64,000 nucleotides of DNA from Geobacter sp. (GTDB taxonomy: Bacteria; Desulfobacterota; Desulfuromonadia; Geobacterales; DSM-12255), in the NCBI GenBank assembly GCA_009684525.1, contig WKKR01000001.1:124001-188000 (forward strand), given 5' to 3'. Below the pieces are notes generated by a model. The model was not told the origin of the DNA, ran no database searches, and worked only from the letters and a program-made list of their open reading frames with translations. Below, piece by piece: positions 1 through 8,051 of this stretch. A program made the position numbers and the translations under genes. The number at the start of each line of letters is the position of its first letter. Within the stretch, counting starts at the first letter, position 1.

Positions 1-2
1 GG

Positions 3-1346
3 TCGAAGATGGAGTCGGTCTATGACGCCTTCAGCACCGTCCGCACCTCGCTCGAAGAGAGCAGGGAAGCTCTGTATGTCCGGCTCAAGGCATCGGAGAT
101 CATGAACCGGACCCTGAATGTGGATATCATCATGGATGACCTGCTTGAGCTTTTGCAGCACGAGTTCAAGTTCGAGCTGGTCGTCATCCGCCTGACCAAC
201 CCCGAGGGGGTACTGAAGGTCTCCTGTTATCGCGGGCTGACTGGAGGAACGATCGTGGAGCGGGACTGGTTGCCGGAGATCGACACCTACATAGGCGAGT
301 CGTTTCTCGCCAACAAGCCGCAGTTCGTCAACGACACCCGCAACATCACCAAGCCGAAATCCAGGGAGATCATGGAGCGGGAGGGGATCAGGTCGTTTGC
401 CCATGTTCCCATCGCCACCCATGGCGCCACCCCCTTGGGGATACTCTCGGTCTTTTCCAAAACCATCATCGGGATGTTCACCCCACCGTTCCTGCGGCTC
501 CTTTCCAGTCTGGCGGGGCAGCTCGCCCAGGCTTTGAAGATCGAGCAAGAGCGTCTGGAGAAGGACCGAGAGCGGCAGGAAAAAGAGCAGGCGCAGCTGG
601 AGAATGCCCGTGTCCTGCGGGACATGGAGATCGCCAAGCAGATCCAGCTTTCGCTCCTCCCGGCTACGCTACCGGTAGTGCAGGGGTTGCAACTGGCTTC
701 CCGGTGCATCCCGGCTGCCCATGTCGGTGGGGACTATTTCGACTTTTTCGTGCGCGAGTCCGGGCTGGTCGACCTGGTCATCGCCGATGTATCGGGGCAT
801 AACGTCGGCGCGGCCCTGATCATGGTGGAAACCCGCAGTGTGCTCCGAGCCCAGGGCCAGGCCGCTGGTACTGCCAGCGATGTGCTGAACGTTCTCAACC
901 GGCTGCTCTATGAAGACCTGACCAGGGCGGAACTCTTTGTCACCATGTTTTATGCCACCTACTGGGCAGAGACACGTCGACTCAGCTATGCCAGTGCCGG
1001 CCATAACAAGCCGCTGCTCATCCGCGGCGGCAACAGTGAGCCGGCAGTTGTTGAGCTCGATGCGGAGGGCCTGATCCTCGGGGTGCGGATGGAGGTCCTG
1101 TTCGAGGAAAAGAGCCTGGTGCTGGAGATCGGCGATGTCCTGCTCTTTTATACCGACGGCATCACCGAGGCAACCAACAGCACGGGAGAGCTGTTCGGGG
1201 AGCTGAGGCTGGCCGAGCAGGTGGCCCTGCTTCGCGATGCCGGGCCGGAAGAGATCATCGAGGGGGTATTGACTGCGGCACAGCGGTTTACCGGCACGCA
1301 GGGGTTCAGCGACGACGTATCCCTGGTGGTGGTAAAGGTAGCATAG
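3..1346 (+). CDS. GAF-domain PP2C (SpoIIE-type) serine phosphatase, 5' end outside window
   Basis: Encodes a regulatory serine phosphatase of the SpoIIE/RsbU group, which dephosphorylates STAS anti-anti-sigma proteins. Counting from the ATG at 9, a GAF-like domain covers about residues 30-180, a short charged coiled coil about 180-205, and the PP2C domain about 215-445. Metal-site motifs are visible: GGDYFDF near 240, DVSGH near 260, YASAGHN, FYTDGITEATN and the terminal DDVSLVVV. The frame is open to the window edge, no ribosome site precedes the ATG at 9, and the first residues look like a linker helix, so an N-terminal sensor or membrane part probably lies upstream. The STAS and HATPase genes that follow are its likely partners. 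Confidence 0.88.
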   Translation, partial: SKMESVYDAFSTVRTSLEESREALYVRLKASEIMNRTLNVDIIMDDLLELLQHEFKFELVVIRLTNPEGVLKVSCYRGLTGGTIVERDWLPEIDTYIGESFLANKPQFVNDTRNITKPKSREIMEREGIRSFAHVPIATHGATPLGILSVFSKTIIGMFTPPFLRLLSSLAGQLAQALKIEQERLEKDRERQEKEQAQLENARVLRDMEIAKQIQLSLLPATLPVVQGLQLASRCIPAAHVGGDYFDFFVRESGLVDLVIADVSGHNVGAALIMVETRSVLRAQGQAAGTASDVLNVLNRLLYEDLTRAELFVTMFYATYWAETRRLSYASAGHNKPLLIRGGNSEPAVVELDAEGLILGVRMEVLFEEKSLVLEIGDVLLFYTDGITEATNSTGELFGELRLAEQVALLRDAGPEEIIEGVLTAAQRFTGTQGFSDDVSLVVVKVA

Positions 1347-1442
1347 TGGCGAAATAAGCGAATCTTCATTGAACAGGGCGTGATCTCTTGCTAAGATTGC
1401 ACATATGCCATTGTCGCACCATCCCATTGCCAGGAGTCCTGA

Positions 1443-1778
1443 ATGAATCTGTACATTGAGAAGAAGAAAGATGTGACGATCCTTTATGTTCGTGAAGAAC
1501 GCCTGGATGCCCATAATTCGGGCGAACTGAAAACCGAGATGGGACGCCTGTTCGAGGGGGGAGAAAAGAATATTCTCGTGGAGATGAAGGATGTGCGCTT
1601 CATTGACAGCTCCGGTCTGGGCGCTCTGGTTTCGGGCTTCAAGAATGCCATATCCCATCAGGGGAATCTCAAGCTGGCAAGCCTGCAACCTCAGGTCAAG
1701 TCCATGTTCGAGCTGACCCGGCTCCACCGGGTTTTCGAGATATTCGGCTCATCGGCCGAGGCGCTGGAAACTTTCTGA
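1443..1778 (+). CDS. STAS-domain anti-sigma factor antagonist
   Basis: A 111-residue single STAS domain of the SpoIIAA/RsbV family. The conserved phosphoacceptor motif IDSSGLGAL is at about residues 55-63, with the serine that the partner kinase phosphorylates and a PP2C enzyme dephosphorylates. The start is supported by AGGAG about 7 bp upstream. The stop codon overlaps the first base of the next reading frame (TGATG), which implies coupled translation with the HATPase gene. Together with the upstream PP2C phosphatase this forms a complete partner-switching set; the final target, a sigma factor or another output, is not in the window. Confidence 0.9.
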   Translation: MNLYIEKKKDVTILYVREERLDAHNSGELKTEMGRLFEGGEKNILVEMKDVRFIDSSGLGALVSGFKNAISHQGNLKLASLQPQVKSMFELTRLHRVFEIFGSSAEALETF

Positions 1779-2218
1779 TGCATGAGGACGAGATGGATAA
1801 GAACCGTATCCAGGTTGACATTAAGGTTCCCAATCAGACCCGTTACCTGAGCCTGATCGGCAGGATCGGCGAGGACATCGCCAATGAGCTGTACAAGTAC
1901 CGCGGTGACCGGGAGACGCTGGCGTACCACATCAACCTGGTTCTGACGGAGGCCATGGTCAATGCCATCAGGCATGCCAATGCCGATGATCCCGACAAGA
2001 CGGTCCGCATCCTGATCTATATCTCCGACGAAGAGCTGGTGATACAGGTGCACGACTCAGGGCAGGGATTCGACATCAATGCCATCCAGTCGCCGGACTT
2101 CGATGCTCTGGAGGATCGGGGACGGGGGATATTCCTCATCAGGTCGCTGATGGATTCGGTCTGTTACCGGCGGGAAGCGGCGGGGAATGTTCTGGAGATG
2201 ACCAAGCAGCTCCATTGA
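1778..2218 (+). CDS. HATPase anti-sigma factor / serine kinase (RsbW-like)
   Basis: A 146-residue GHKL ATPase of the RsbW/SpoIIAB type, expected to phosphorylate the STAS protein encoded just before it. The N box (LTEAMVNAIRHAN), G1 box (VHDSGQGFD) and G2 box (DRGRGIFLIRSLMD) are all present, and no histidine-kinase dimerisation domain precedes them. The first ATG overlaps the STAS stop by one base. A second ATG at 1793 follows a GAGGACGAG stretch and gives MDKNRIQV, so the true start may be 15 bases later. Its output partner is unknown; in related bacteria such modules also control processes other than sigma factors. Confidence 0.88.
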   Translation: MHEDEMDKNRIQVDIKVPNQTRYLSLIGRIGEDIANELYKYRGDRETLAYHINLVLTEAMVNAIRHANADDPDKTVRILIYISDEELVIQVHDSGQGFDINAIQSPDFDALEDRGRGIFLIRSLMDSVCYRREAAGNVLEMTKQLH

Positions 2219-2228
2219 CGGTAATCGG

Positions 2229-3008
2229 TCACTGACCCGGCCGTCGGTTGAGATACCAGAGCATGCCGCACCCCAGAAAGAACATGGGGATGCTGAGCAG
2301 TTGCCCCTGCGACAGGAAACCGGCGATGTAGCCGATCTGCTGATCCGGTTCGCGGAAGAATTCCACCACCGTTCTGAACAGGCCATAGAGCGCCACGAAA
2401 CTCCAGAGGACCGATCCGGCCGTGAGCCGCTTCCGCCAGATGAGATAGAGCAGGAAAAGGGTGAGCGGCCCTTCCAGGAATGCTTCATAGAGCTGTGACG
2501 GGTGGCGAGGCAGGATGCCGCCGCCCGGAAAGACTATCCCCCACGGAACATCGGTTACCCGACCATACAGTTCGCCGTTGATGAAGTTACCGATCCTTCC
2601 CAGCATAAGACCGATGGGTGCACAGAGCGACGTCAGGTCGGCCAGGGCAAAAAAGTCGATCTTGTGTTTCCGGCAGTAGAGGATGCCGGCAATCGTGGCG
2701 CCGATCAGGCCGCCATGGAACGACATGCCCCCTTCCCAGACAGCGAAGATCTTGAGCGGGTTGGCAAGATAGAAAGAGAGATTATAGAAAACAACGTAAC
2801 CAAGCCTTCCTCCCAGGATGATCCCCATGGCCACGGAAAAGACCAGATCGGCGATGTCATCCTTGGTGAGCGGCAGGTCACGCTGCTTTACCCCTGTCTT
2901 GAGTACCAGGTAGGCTGCAGAAAAGGCCAGAATGTACATCAGCCCGTACCAGCGGAATTCCAGAGGGCCGATGCGGAGAAATACCGGGTCTATTGAAGGA
3001 AAGGTCAT
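2229..3008 (-). CDS. lgt: Prolipoprotein diacylglyceryl transferase
   Basis: Lgt moves the diacylglyceryl group of phosphatidylglycerol to the lipobox cysteine of prolipoproteins at the inner membrane. The 259-residue product has about seven hydrophobic segments and the family signatures: YGLMYILAF near residue 21, FHGGLIGA near 97-104 with the essential histidine, and LMLGRIGNFINGELYGR near 134-150. The length is normal. The gene is divergent from the HD-GYP gene and convergent with the HATPase gene. Several lipoproteins in this window (MlaA, BON, DUF2959, the IPT protein) would be its substrates. Confidence 0.97.
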   Translation of the reverse strand: MTFPSIDPVFLRIGPLEFRWYGLMYILAFSAAYLVLKTGVKQRDLPLTKDDIADLVFSVAMGIILGGRLGYVVFYNLSFYLANPLKIFAVWEGGMSFHGGLIGATIAGILYCRKHKIDFFALADLTSLCAPIGLMLGRIGNFINGELYGRVTDVPWGIVFPGGGILPRHPSQLYEAFLEGPLTLFLLYLIWRKRLTAGSVLWSFVALYGLFRTVVEFFREPDQQIGYIAGFLSQGQLLSIPMFFLGCGMLWYLNRRPGQ

Positions 3009-3103
3009 GACTGCCCCGCAGAGGATGGATTGTGCGGAGCTACAGTAGCAGCAAACGTGTCGACAGTCAATTGGTGCGCCCCGGATATGGGGGAGAGAGA
3101 GCG

Positions 3104-4288
3104 ATGTCGGTAGAACTCTGTGAAATGGCGCTGCAGCAGACCCAGGCGCTGCTGCGACTCACCGAAACCACGATGCAGGAGATCTGCTGCAGGAAATTCA
3201 GCGGCAGTGAACTCTATGCCGAGGCGTTGCGCCGGGTGCTGGGAGGGAAGGGGAAGCGGGGCGCGGCGTGCATCCTCATCAGCTTCCAGGAGCGCCACAA
3301 TGGCCTGACGCGGGGGCGCGTCTTCCACCTGGTGGCGGATCAGCTGGTGGAAGGATCGGAAGAGGTGGTCATCCCTACTGGCTCAGGGTATGGAGCCGAC
3401 CTTGCCTTTGCAGAAGAGCAGCAGGGCGTGATAGCGGTGAACTGGGACGAGCGCTCTGCGTCGGTGGATTCCTTCCAGAACGTGTTCCCCCTTGCGGTCC
3501 GTTCCTTTGTCGGCGGCGCCATTCGCAACTTTGTCTCCTGCCGGATCAGCGGCGAACAACCAGGGGTGATCACCGCTTTTAACTATCCCGGCTCTGCCAC
3601 CGACTATGACGCATCGGTTTTGCACGGGCTTGCCGTGGTCATTGGATCGCTCGTGACCCTCTCCGGAGAGATGCGCGAGACGGAAAAAGCGTTCATCTAC
3701 ACCATCGAGGCGTTGGCCAGGGCCTGCGAGGCGGCGGAAGAGCATACCGGCACGCACATCCTGCGGGTGAACCGCTATGCCGGTGCGCTGGCAGCCAATC
3801 TGGGCTTGCCGGCCCATTTTGTCGAGTCGATTTCCTACTCGGCGCAGATGCATGATGTGGGCAAGATCAAGATTCCTGTGACGATACTGCTCAAGGAGGG
3901 GCCGCTCAATGCGGCGGAGATGGAGCTGATGAAGATGCACCCGGTTTTCGGCGAGCGGATACTGGGCGATTCCCCTCGGCTCGAGGTGGCGCGGGAGATT
4001 GCCATTGCCCATCACGAAAATTGGGATGGCAGCGGCTATCCCTATGGTCTGAAGGGGGAGCAGATCCCCCTGGCGGGACGGATCGTGAAGATAGCCGATG
4101 TCTACGACGCGCTCCGTTCGACGAGAAGCTACAAGGGGGCTTACAGTCACGCCGAGACGGTGCGGGTGTTTCGCGATGGTGATGAGCGGGTTCGACCGGC
4201 GGATCATTTCGATCCGACACTGCTGGCAACCTTTTTCCGGATCGAACATATCTTTTCCGGCATTTACGAGAGCCTGAAAATCGATTGA
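3104..4288 (+). CDS. HD-GYP domain protein (putative c-di-GMP phosphodiesterase)
   Basis: A 394-residue protein with an N-terminal region of GAF-like character (about 20-185) and a C-terminal HD-GYP domain. Key residues are visible: HTGTH near 214, the HDVGKIK metal-binding pair near 249, AIAHHENWDGSGYP near 303-312 carrying the GYP motif, and KIADVYDAL. All expected metal ligands are kept, so hydrolysis of c-di-GMP (or 3',3'-cGAMP, as for some HD-GYP enzymes) is plausible. The start at 3104 is chosen because GGGAGAGAGA lies directly upstream; an in-frame ATG at 3032 has no such site. No membrane segment or receiver domain is present. Confidence 0.9.
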   Translation: MSVELCEMALQQTQALLRLTETTMQEICCRKFSGSELYAEALRRVLGGKGKRGAACILISFQERHNGLTRGRVFHLVADQLVEGSEEVVIPTGSGYGADLAFAEEQQGVIAVNWDERSASVDSFQNVFPLAVRSFVGGAIRNFVSCRISGEQPGVITAFNYPGSATDYDASVLHGLAVVIGSLVTLSGEMRETEKAFIYTIEALARACEAAEEHTGTHILRVNRYAGALAANLGLPAHFVESISYSAQMHDVGKIKIPVTILLKEGPLNAAEMELMKMHPVFGERILGDSPRLEVAREIAIAHHENWDGSGYPYGLKGEQIPLAGRIVKIADVYDALRSTRSYKGAYSHAETVRVFRDGDERVRPADHFDPTLLATFFRIEHIFSGIYESLKID

Positions 4289-4298
4289 TGCAAGCCTT

Positions 4299-4508
4299 TC
4301 ATTCGTCCTTTCTGATCCGCACCACCTGGCTCACACCGGGCATCGACTCGATCTCACCTTCGTCCAGGGTCTGGGTGTCGCCGATGACGCCGATGATGGT
4401 CCTGTTGGCACCGGTCGACTGGTGAATATCGAAGTCACGATTGATGAGGTACTCCTTGATGCTGTCCAGCGTCTCTTCCGGTGCATTTTTCTTCATGATG
4501 ATCAGCAT
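4299..4508 (-). CDS. Stand-alone DAHP-synthase ferredoxin-like domain protein
   Basis: A 69-residue protein that matches the N-terminal ferredoxin-like regulatory domain of type I-beta DAHP synthases: MLIIMKKNAPEE at the start, a central TIIGVIGDT strand, and PGVSQVVRI near the end. The barrel catalytic domain is absent and the gene has its own start and stop. It lies 6 bp downstream of the chorismate mutase gene on the same strand. In DAHP synthases this domain mediates feedback inhibition by aromatic products or chorismate-pathway intermediates. A free copy beside chorismate mutase could be a regulatory subunit in trans; this is inference. Confidence 0.75.
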   Translation of the reverse strand: MLIIMKKNAPEETLDSIKEYLINRDFDIHQSTGANRTIIGVIGDTQTLDEGEIESMPGVSQVVRIRKDE

Positions 4509-4514
4509 AGTTCA

Positions 4515-4793
4515 CTAATCCTCTTCCTTGTGAGACATGATCCGCTCCAGTCGGCGCGATTCGTCCACGACCCGCTCGAATAGCCGCACAATGGCGCCGT
4601 CGTCGAGCGGGCCGGGGTTTTCTTCCTTCATCCGGGCAAATATCCGCTTTTCCCTTGCAGGATCGAAGACCGGCATTCCCATCTCTTTTTTGATATGACC
4701 GATCTCCAGGGCCAGACGAGCCCGCTCGTTGAAGATGCGGAGCAGTACATCGTCCATCAGGTCGATTCGTATGCGGATATCGTCTATGCTCAT
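4515..4793 (-). CDS. Chorismate mutase, AroQ type
   Basis: A 92-residue single-domain AroQ-type chorismate mutase, which converts chorismate to prephenate for phenylalanine and tyrosine. Active-site positions can be followed: an arginine in the first helix (IRIRIDLMDD), the arginine of RARLALEIGHIKKE, the lysine in IKKE, the FDPAREKRIF segment with Asp, Arg and Glu, and a glutamate in the last helix where Gln is often found. No prephenate dehydratase or dehydrogenase domain is attached. It sits between nadB (78 bp upstream) and the ferredoxin-like domain gene, all on the minus strand, suggesting one transcript. Confidence 0.9.
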   Translation of the reverse strand: MSIDDIRIRIDLMDDVLLRIFNERARLALEIGHIKKEMGMPVFDPAREKRIFARMKEENPGPLDDGAIVRLFERVVDESRRLERIMSHKEED

Positions 4794-4871
4794 AGCGGCC
4801 TCAACAGCGGTGAACTGTGGCAGTCTCCACCGGCACGGTAACTGCTCCGGGGAAAGGTGTCTCGACGGCGA

Positions 4872-6467
4872 TCAAAAGTGTTTTCTGATGAACGAATCAC
4901 GTTTGCCGTGGTTGTCCTTGCGCTCGGGATAGTCGATGGTGCAGTGGAGCCCGCGCGACTCCTTCCTCCCCTGGGCACAGCGGATGATCAGCTCTGCGAC
5001 GGTCGCGATGTTGCGCAGTTCGACCAGGTCCGACGTGATCTTGAAGTTCCAGTAATAGTCTTCGATCTCTTCCTGGATGAGCCTGATCCGGTTCATTGCC
5101 CGTTCCAGGCGCTTGTCGGAACGGACGATCCCCACGTAGTTCCACATGCAGCGCCGGATTTCGTCCCAGTTTTGCGATACCACGACCATTTCGTCGCTGT
5201 CGGTGGCAGTACCCGAATCCCATTCAGGGATGTCGAGAATCGGCTGGCTGATCTCCTTGAGGGCGTGGACGGCGTGCTGATAGGCCCTGCCCGCGTAGAC
5301 TGCCGCCTCCAGGAGCGAATTGCTCGCCAGTCGGTTGGCGCCGTGCAGGCCGGTGAAGGCCACCTCGCCGATGGCGTAGAGGTGACGGATGTCAGTTTCC
5401 GCATCGGTGTTTACCGCCACTCCGCCACAGAGGTAATGGGCTGCAGGGACAACCGGCAGCGGTTCGACGGTCATGTCCAGGCCGTATTCCAGGCAGGTCT
5501 GGTAGATGTTGGGGAAGCGGGTCCTGACGTACTCCGGTTCCTTATGGGTAATGTCCAGGTAGACACAGTCGTCGCCATGGACCTTCATCTCGTTGTCGAT
5601 GGCGCGTGCCACGATGTCGCGCGGCGCCAGGTCCTTCAGGTGGTGGTACTTCTCCATGAAGGCGGTACCGTCCCGCCGCCGGAGGATCGCCCCTTCGCCC
5701 CGCACTGCTTCCGAGATCAGGAACGATTTGGCATGGGGGTGATAGAGAGTGGTGGGGTGAAACTGCATGAATTCCATGTTGCCGATGGTCGCCCCTGCCC
5801 GGTAGGCCATGGCAACACCGTCGCCGGTGGCAACGTCGGGATTGCAGGTGTAGAGGTAGACCTTGCCGGCGCCGCCGGAGGCGAGGAGTGTGATCTTGGC
5901 GGAAAAGGTCTTTACCAGTCCCGATTCGATCTCCAGGACGTGGGCGCCCAGGCAACGGTTCGGCTTGATGCGCTTGTGGGCGACCTTTGCCTCGGTGATC
6001 AGGTCGATGGCGATATGGTGCTCGAAGATACGGATATTGGGGTTCAGTTGAGCTGCGGCGACCAAGGCCCGCTCGATCTCCCTGCCGGTGACGTCTTCGG
6101 CGTGGAGGATCCGGCGCTGGCTGTGGCCACCCTCGCGGGTCAGGTCGTAGGAGTCGCCGCTGGTGGTGAAGTTTACCCCCCAGTCGATCAGTTCGCGGAT
6201 GATCTGCGGACCCTCTTCAACCACCATCTTGACCACGTCCTCGTGGCAGATCCCCGCCCCGGCGACCAGGGTATCCTCGATGTGGGCGGCAAAGGTGTCG
6301 TCCTGGGAGAAAACGGTCGCAATCCCTCCCTGGGCGTAGTTGGTGGCAGATTCCGTGACCTCTCGCTTGGTGACGATGGCGACAGTGCCATGTTCGGCAG
6401 CCTTGAGTGCGAAGGAAAGTCCGGCAATGCCGCTGCCGATGACCAGAAAATCGCTCTGCAGCTTCAT
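4872..6467 (-). CDS. nadB: L-aspartate oxidase
   Basis: NadB oxidises L-aspartate to iminoaspartate, the first step of de novo NAD synthesis, using FAD. The 531-residue product begins with the dinucleotide-binding motif [17 protein letters not shown]. It keeps the family segments [42 protein letters not shown], and [15 protein letters not shown], and the C-terminal helical bundle. The length is typical. The ATG is preceded by GAGGG on the minus strand. The gene diverges from the lytic transglycosylase gene and appears to lead an operon with chorismate mutase. nadA and nadC are not in the window. Confidence 0.97.
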   Translation of the reverse strand: MKLQSDFLVIGSGIAGLSFALKAAEHGTVAIVTKREVTESATNYAQGGIATVFSQDDTFAAHIEDTLVAGAGICHEDVVKMVVEEGPQIIRELIDWGVNFTTSGDSYDLTREGGHSQRRILHAEDVTGREIERALVAAAQLNPNIRIFEHHIAIDLITEAKVAHKRIKPNRCLGAHVLEIESGLVKTFSAKITLLASGGAGKVYLYTCNPDVATGDGVAMAYRAGATIGNMEFMQFHPTTLYHPHAKSFLISEAVRGEGAILRRRDGTAFMEKYHHLKDLAPRDIVARAIDNEMKVHGDDCVYLDITHKEPEYVRTRFPNIYQTCLEYGLDMTVEPLPVVPAAHYLCGGVAVNTDAETDIRHLYAIGEVAFTGLHGANRLASNSLLEAAVYAGRAYQHAVHALKEISQPILDIPEWDSGTATDSDEMVVVSQNWDEIRRCMWNYVGIVRSDKRLERAMNRIRLIQEEIEDYYWNFKITSDLVELRNIATVAELIIRCAQGRKESRGLHCTIDYPERKDNHGKRDSFIRKHF

Positions 6468-6658
6468 AAATCCCCCTCTTGAGCCGATAAGGGCAATAGT
6501 AACTTCGGCTGCCGATTATTGACCCCTCAAATCGTTTTGTCAAGGGATTGTGCCGGTTTAGGAAGTATGAGAGGGAAATCTTCCTTGAAAACCGGGCTTT
6601 CCGAGTATACAATGTCTTTCGCCGGCCGTTCCGACCGGCTCCGTACGGGAGTGAACCG

Positions 6659-7270
6659 ATGAAAATGCCAGACATCAGACACCAGGTGATACTCTTATTT
6701 GTAACGTCGCTGGTAGTGGTTTCGACGGCAGGTGCGGACATCTATCGCTACGAGGACGACGACGGGACGGTCCATTTCACCGATGCGCCCACGGATCGCC
6801 GTTTCAAGGTGTTCATGCGCGATCTCAAAAAGGATCTCAGGTTGCGAACGTCATTTCGCCTGAAGGGCGATCCGGCCGCATACGAATCGATCATCAACCA
6901 GTGTTCGCTGCAATATGGTGTCGACCGGTCCCTGGTGAAGGCCGTTATTCAGGCCGAATCGGGATACAACCCCAATGCCGTATCGCGCAAGGGTGCCCAG
7001 GGGCTCATGCAGTTGATGCCCAAGACCGCCCAGCATCTCAAGGTGGCCGATGCCTTCAACCCCGAACAGAACATTCGCGGCGGGGTCCGCTATCTCCGCT
7101 TCCTTCTCGATACCTGCAAGGGGGACGAGGTGATGGCACTGGCCGCCTACAACGCCGGGCTTTCCAGGGTCGCGCAGTACAACGGCGTCCCTCCTTACGC
7201 GGAAACCCGCAACTACGTCGACAAGGTGATGACCTACCGCAGGTCTCTCCAGGGGAGTGAGGCCAAATAG
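6659..7270 (+). CDS. Secreted lytic transglycosylase with DUF4124-like N-terminus
   Basis: A 203-residue exported lytic transglycosylase that cleaves the glycan strands of peptidoglycan. A signal peptide (about 1-25) is followed by a DUF4124-like segment (DIYRYEDDDGTVHFTDAP) and an SLT domain from about 80 to 195. The catalytic glutamate lies in VIQAESGYNP, and the KGAQGLMQLMPKTA and ALAAYNAG motifs are present. The ATG at 6659 follows GGGAGTGAACCG; an in-frame ATG at 6548 would place a long basic extension before the signal peptide, so it is rejected. The stop is directly followed by pgsA. Confidence 0.9.
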   Translation: MKMPDIRHQVILLFVTSLVVVSTAGADIYRYEDDDGTVHFTDAPTDRRFKVFMRDLKKDLRLRTSFRLKGDPAAYESIINQCSLQYGVDRSLVKAVIQAESGYNPNAVSRKGAQGLMQLMPKTAQHLKVADAFNPEQNIRGGVRYLRFLLDTCKGDEVMALAAYNAGLSRVAQYNGVPPYAETRNYVDKVMTYRRSLQGSEAK

Positions 7271-7271
7271 C

Positions 7272-7862
7272 GTGACCGCAACCGCAAACCCGATCTGGAA
7301 CATCCCTAACATCCTGACGCTGCTCAGGATCGCCGCCATACCCCTGCTGGTCTTCCTGCTCATGTCGCCAGACCGGGAGCCCGGTTTCTGGGCCGCTGCC
7401 CTCTTTGCCGTTGCTTCCGTCACCGACTGGCTCGACGGCTACCTGGCCAGGCGGATGGGGATCGTCACCGTCTTCGGCAAGTTCCTCGATCCCATCGCCG
7501 ACAAGCTGATCGTCATGGCGGCCCTGATCATGATCCTTCCCTTCGGCCGTGTCCCTGCCTGGATGGTCCTGGTGATCCTTGGCCGCGAGATCATCATCAC
7601 CGGCCTGCGCGGCATCGCCTCAAGCGAGGGGATCGTCATCCAGGCCAGCGATCTGGGGAAATTCAAGACCATCTTCCAGCTGGTGGCCATCATCGGCCTT
7701 TTGCTCCACTACGACTATCACTGGTTTTTCGGCATCGATCACCCCTACCTGGTCGTCAACATGCACAACGTGGGGATCTTCTACCTCTGGATCGCCACCG
7801 TCATCACCATCTGGTCCGGGGTCGACTATCTGGCCAAATTCTACAAGGTCATTGCCAAGTAA
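7272..7862 (+). CDS. pgsA: CDP-diacylglycerol-glycerol-3-phosphate 3-phosphatidyltransferase
   Basis: PgsA makes phosphatidylglycerophosphate, the committed step to phosphatidylglycerol and cardiolipin. The CDP-alcohol phosphotransferase signature is complete: DWLDGYLARR then GKFLDPIADK, with the expected spacing of the aspartates. About five to six membrane segments are visible over roughly 190 residues. The start is uncertain: a GTG at 7272 has AGG spaced about 9 bp upstream, while an in-frame GTG at 7257 overlaps the previous gene and lies too close to its ribosome site. It forms a transcription unit with the lytic transglycosylase gene. Confidence 0.95.
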   Translation: MTATANPIWNIPNILTLLRIAAIPLLVFLLMSPDREPGFWAAALFAVASVTDWLDGYLARRMGIVTVFGKFLDPIADKLIVMAALIMILPFGRVPAWMVLVILGREIIITGLRGIASSEGIVIQASDLGKFKTIFQLVAIIGLLLHYDYHWFFGIDHPYLVVNMHNVGIFYLWIATVITIWSGVDYLAKFYKVIAK

Positions 7863-8051
7863 TCCCTTGCCCCTGTCCCGACTCTCTTCTCCTTTGGTTT
7901 CGCCTTTCTGAGCTCTGCGCCGATCTGAAATCGGCTCTTCCCCCTGTTGCAGAACGTCTGCTAGACTATACACTGTAGAAGGGCCGGGAGAACTGGGCGA
8001 CAATAGTCGTCCGGCCTGCGGCAGCACCTGGCCCGTATGGGAAAGGGAGGC

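Noticed and set aside
4857-6482. Long plus-strand ORF of 541 codons opposite nadB
   Set aside because: Pure shadow of nadB on the other strand; no domain, no ribosome site, and nadB is unambiguous.
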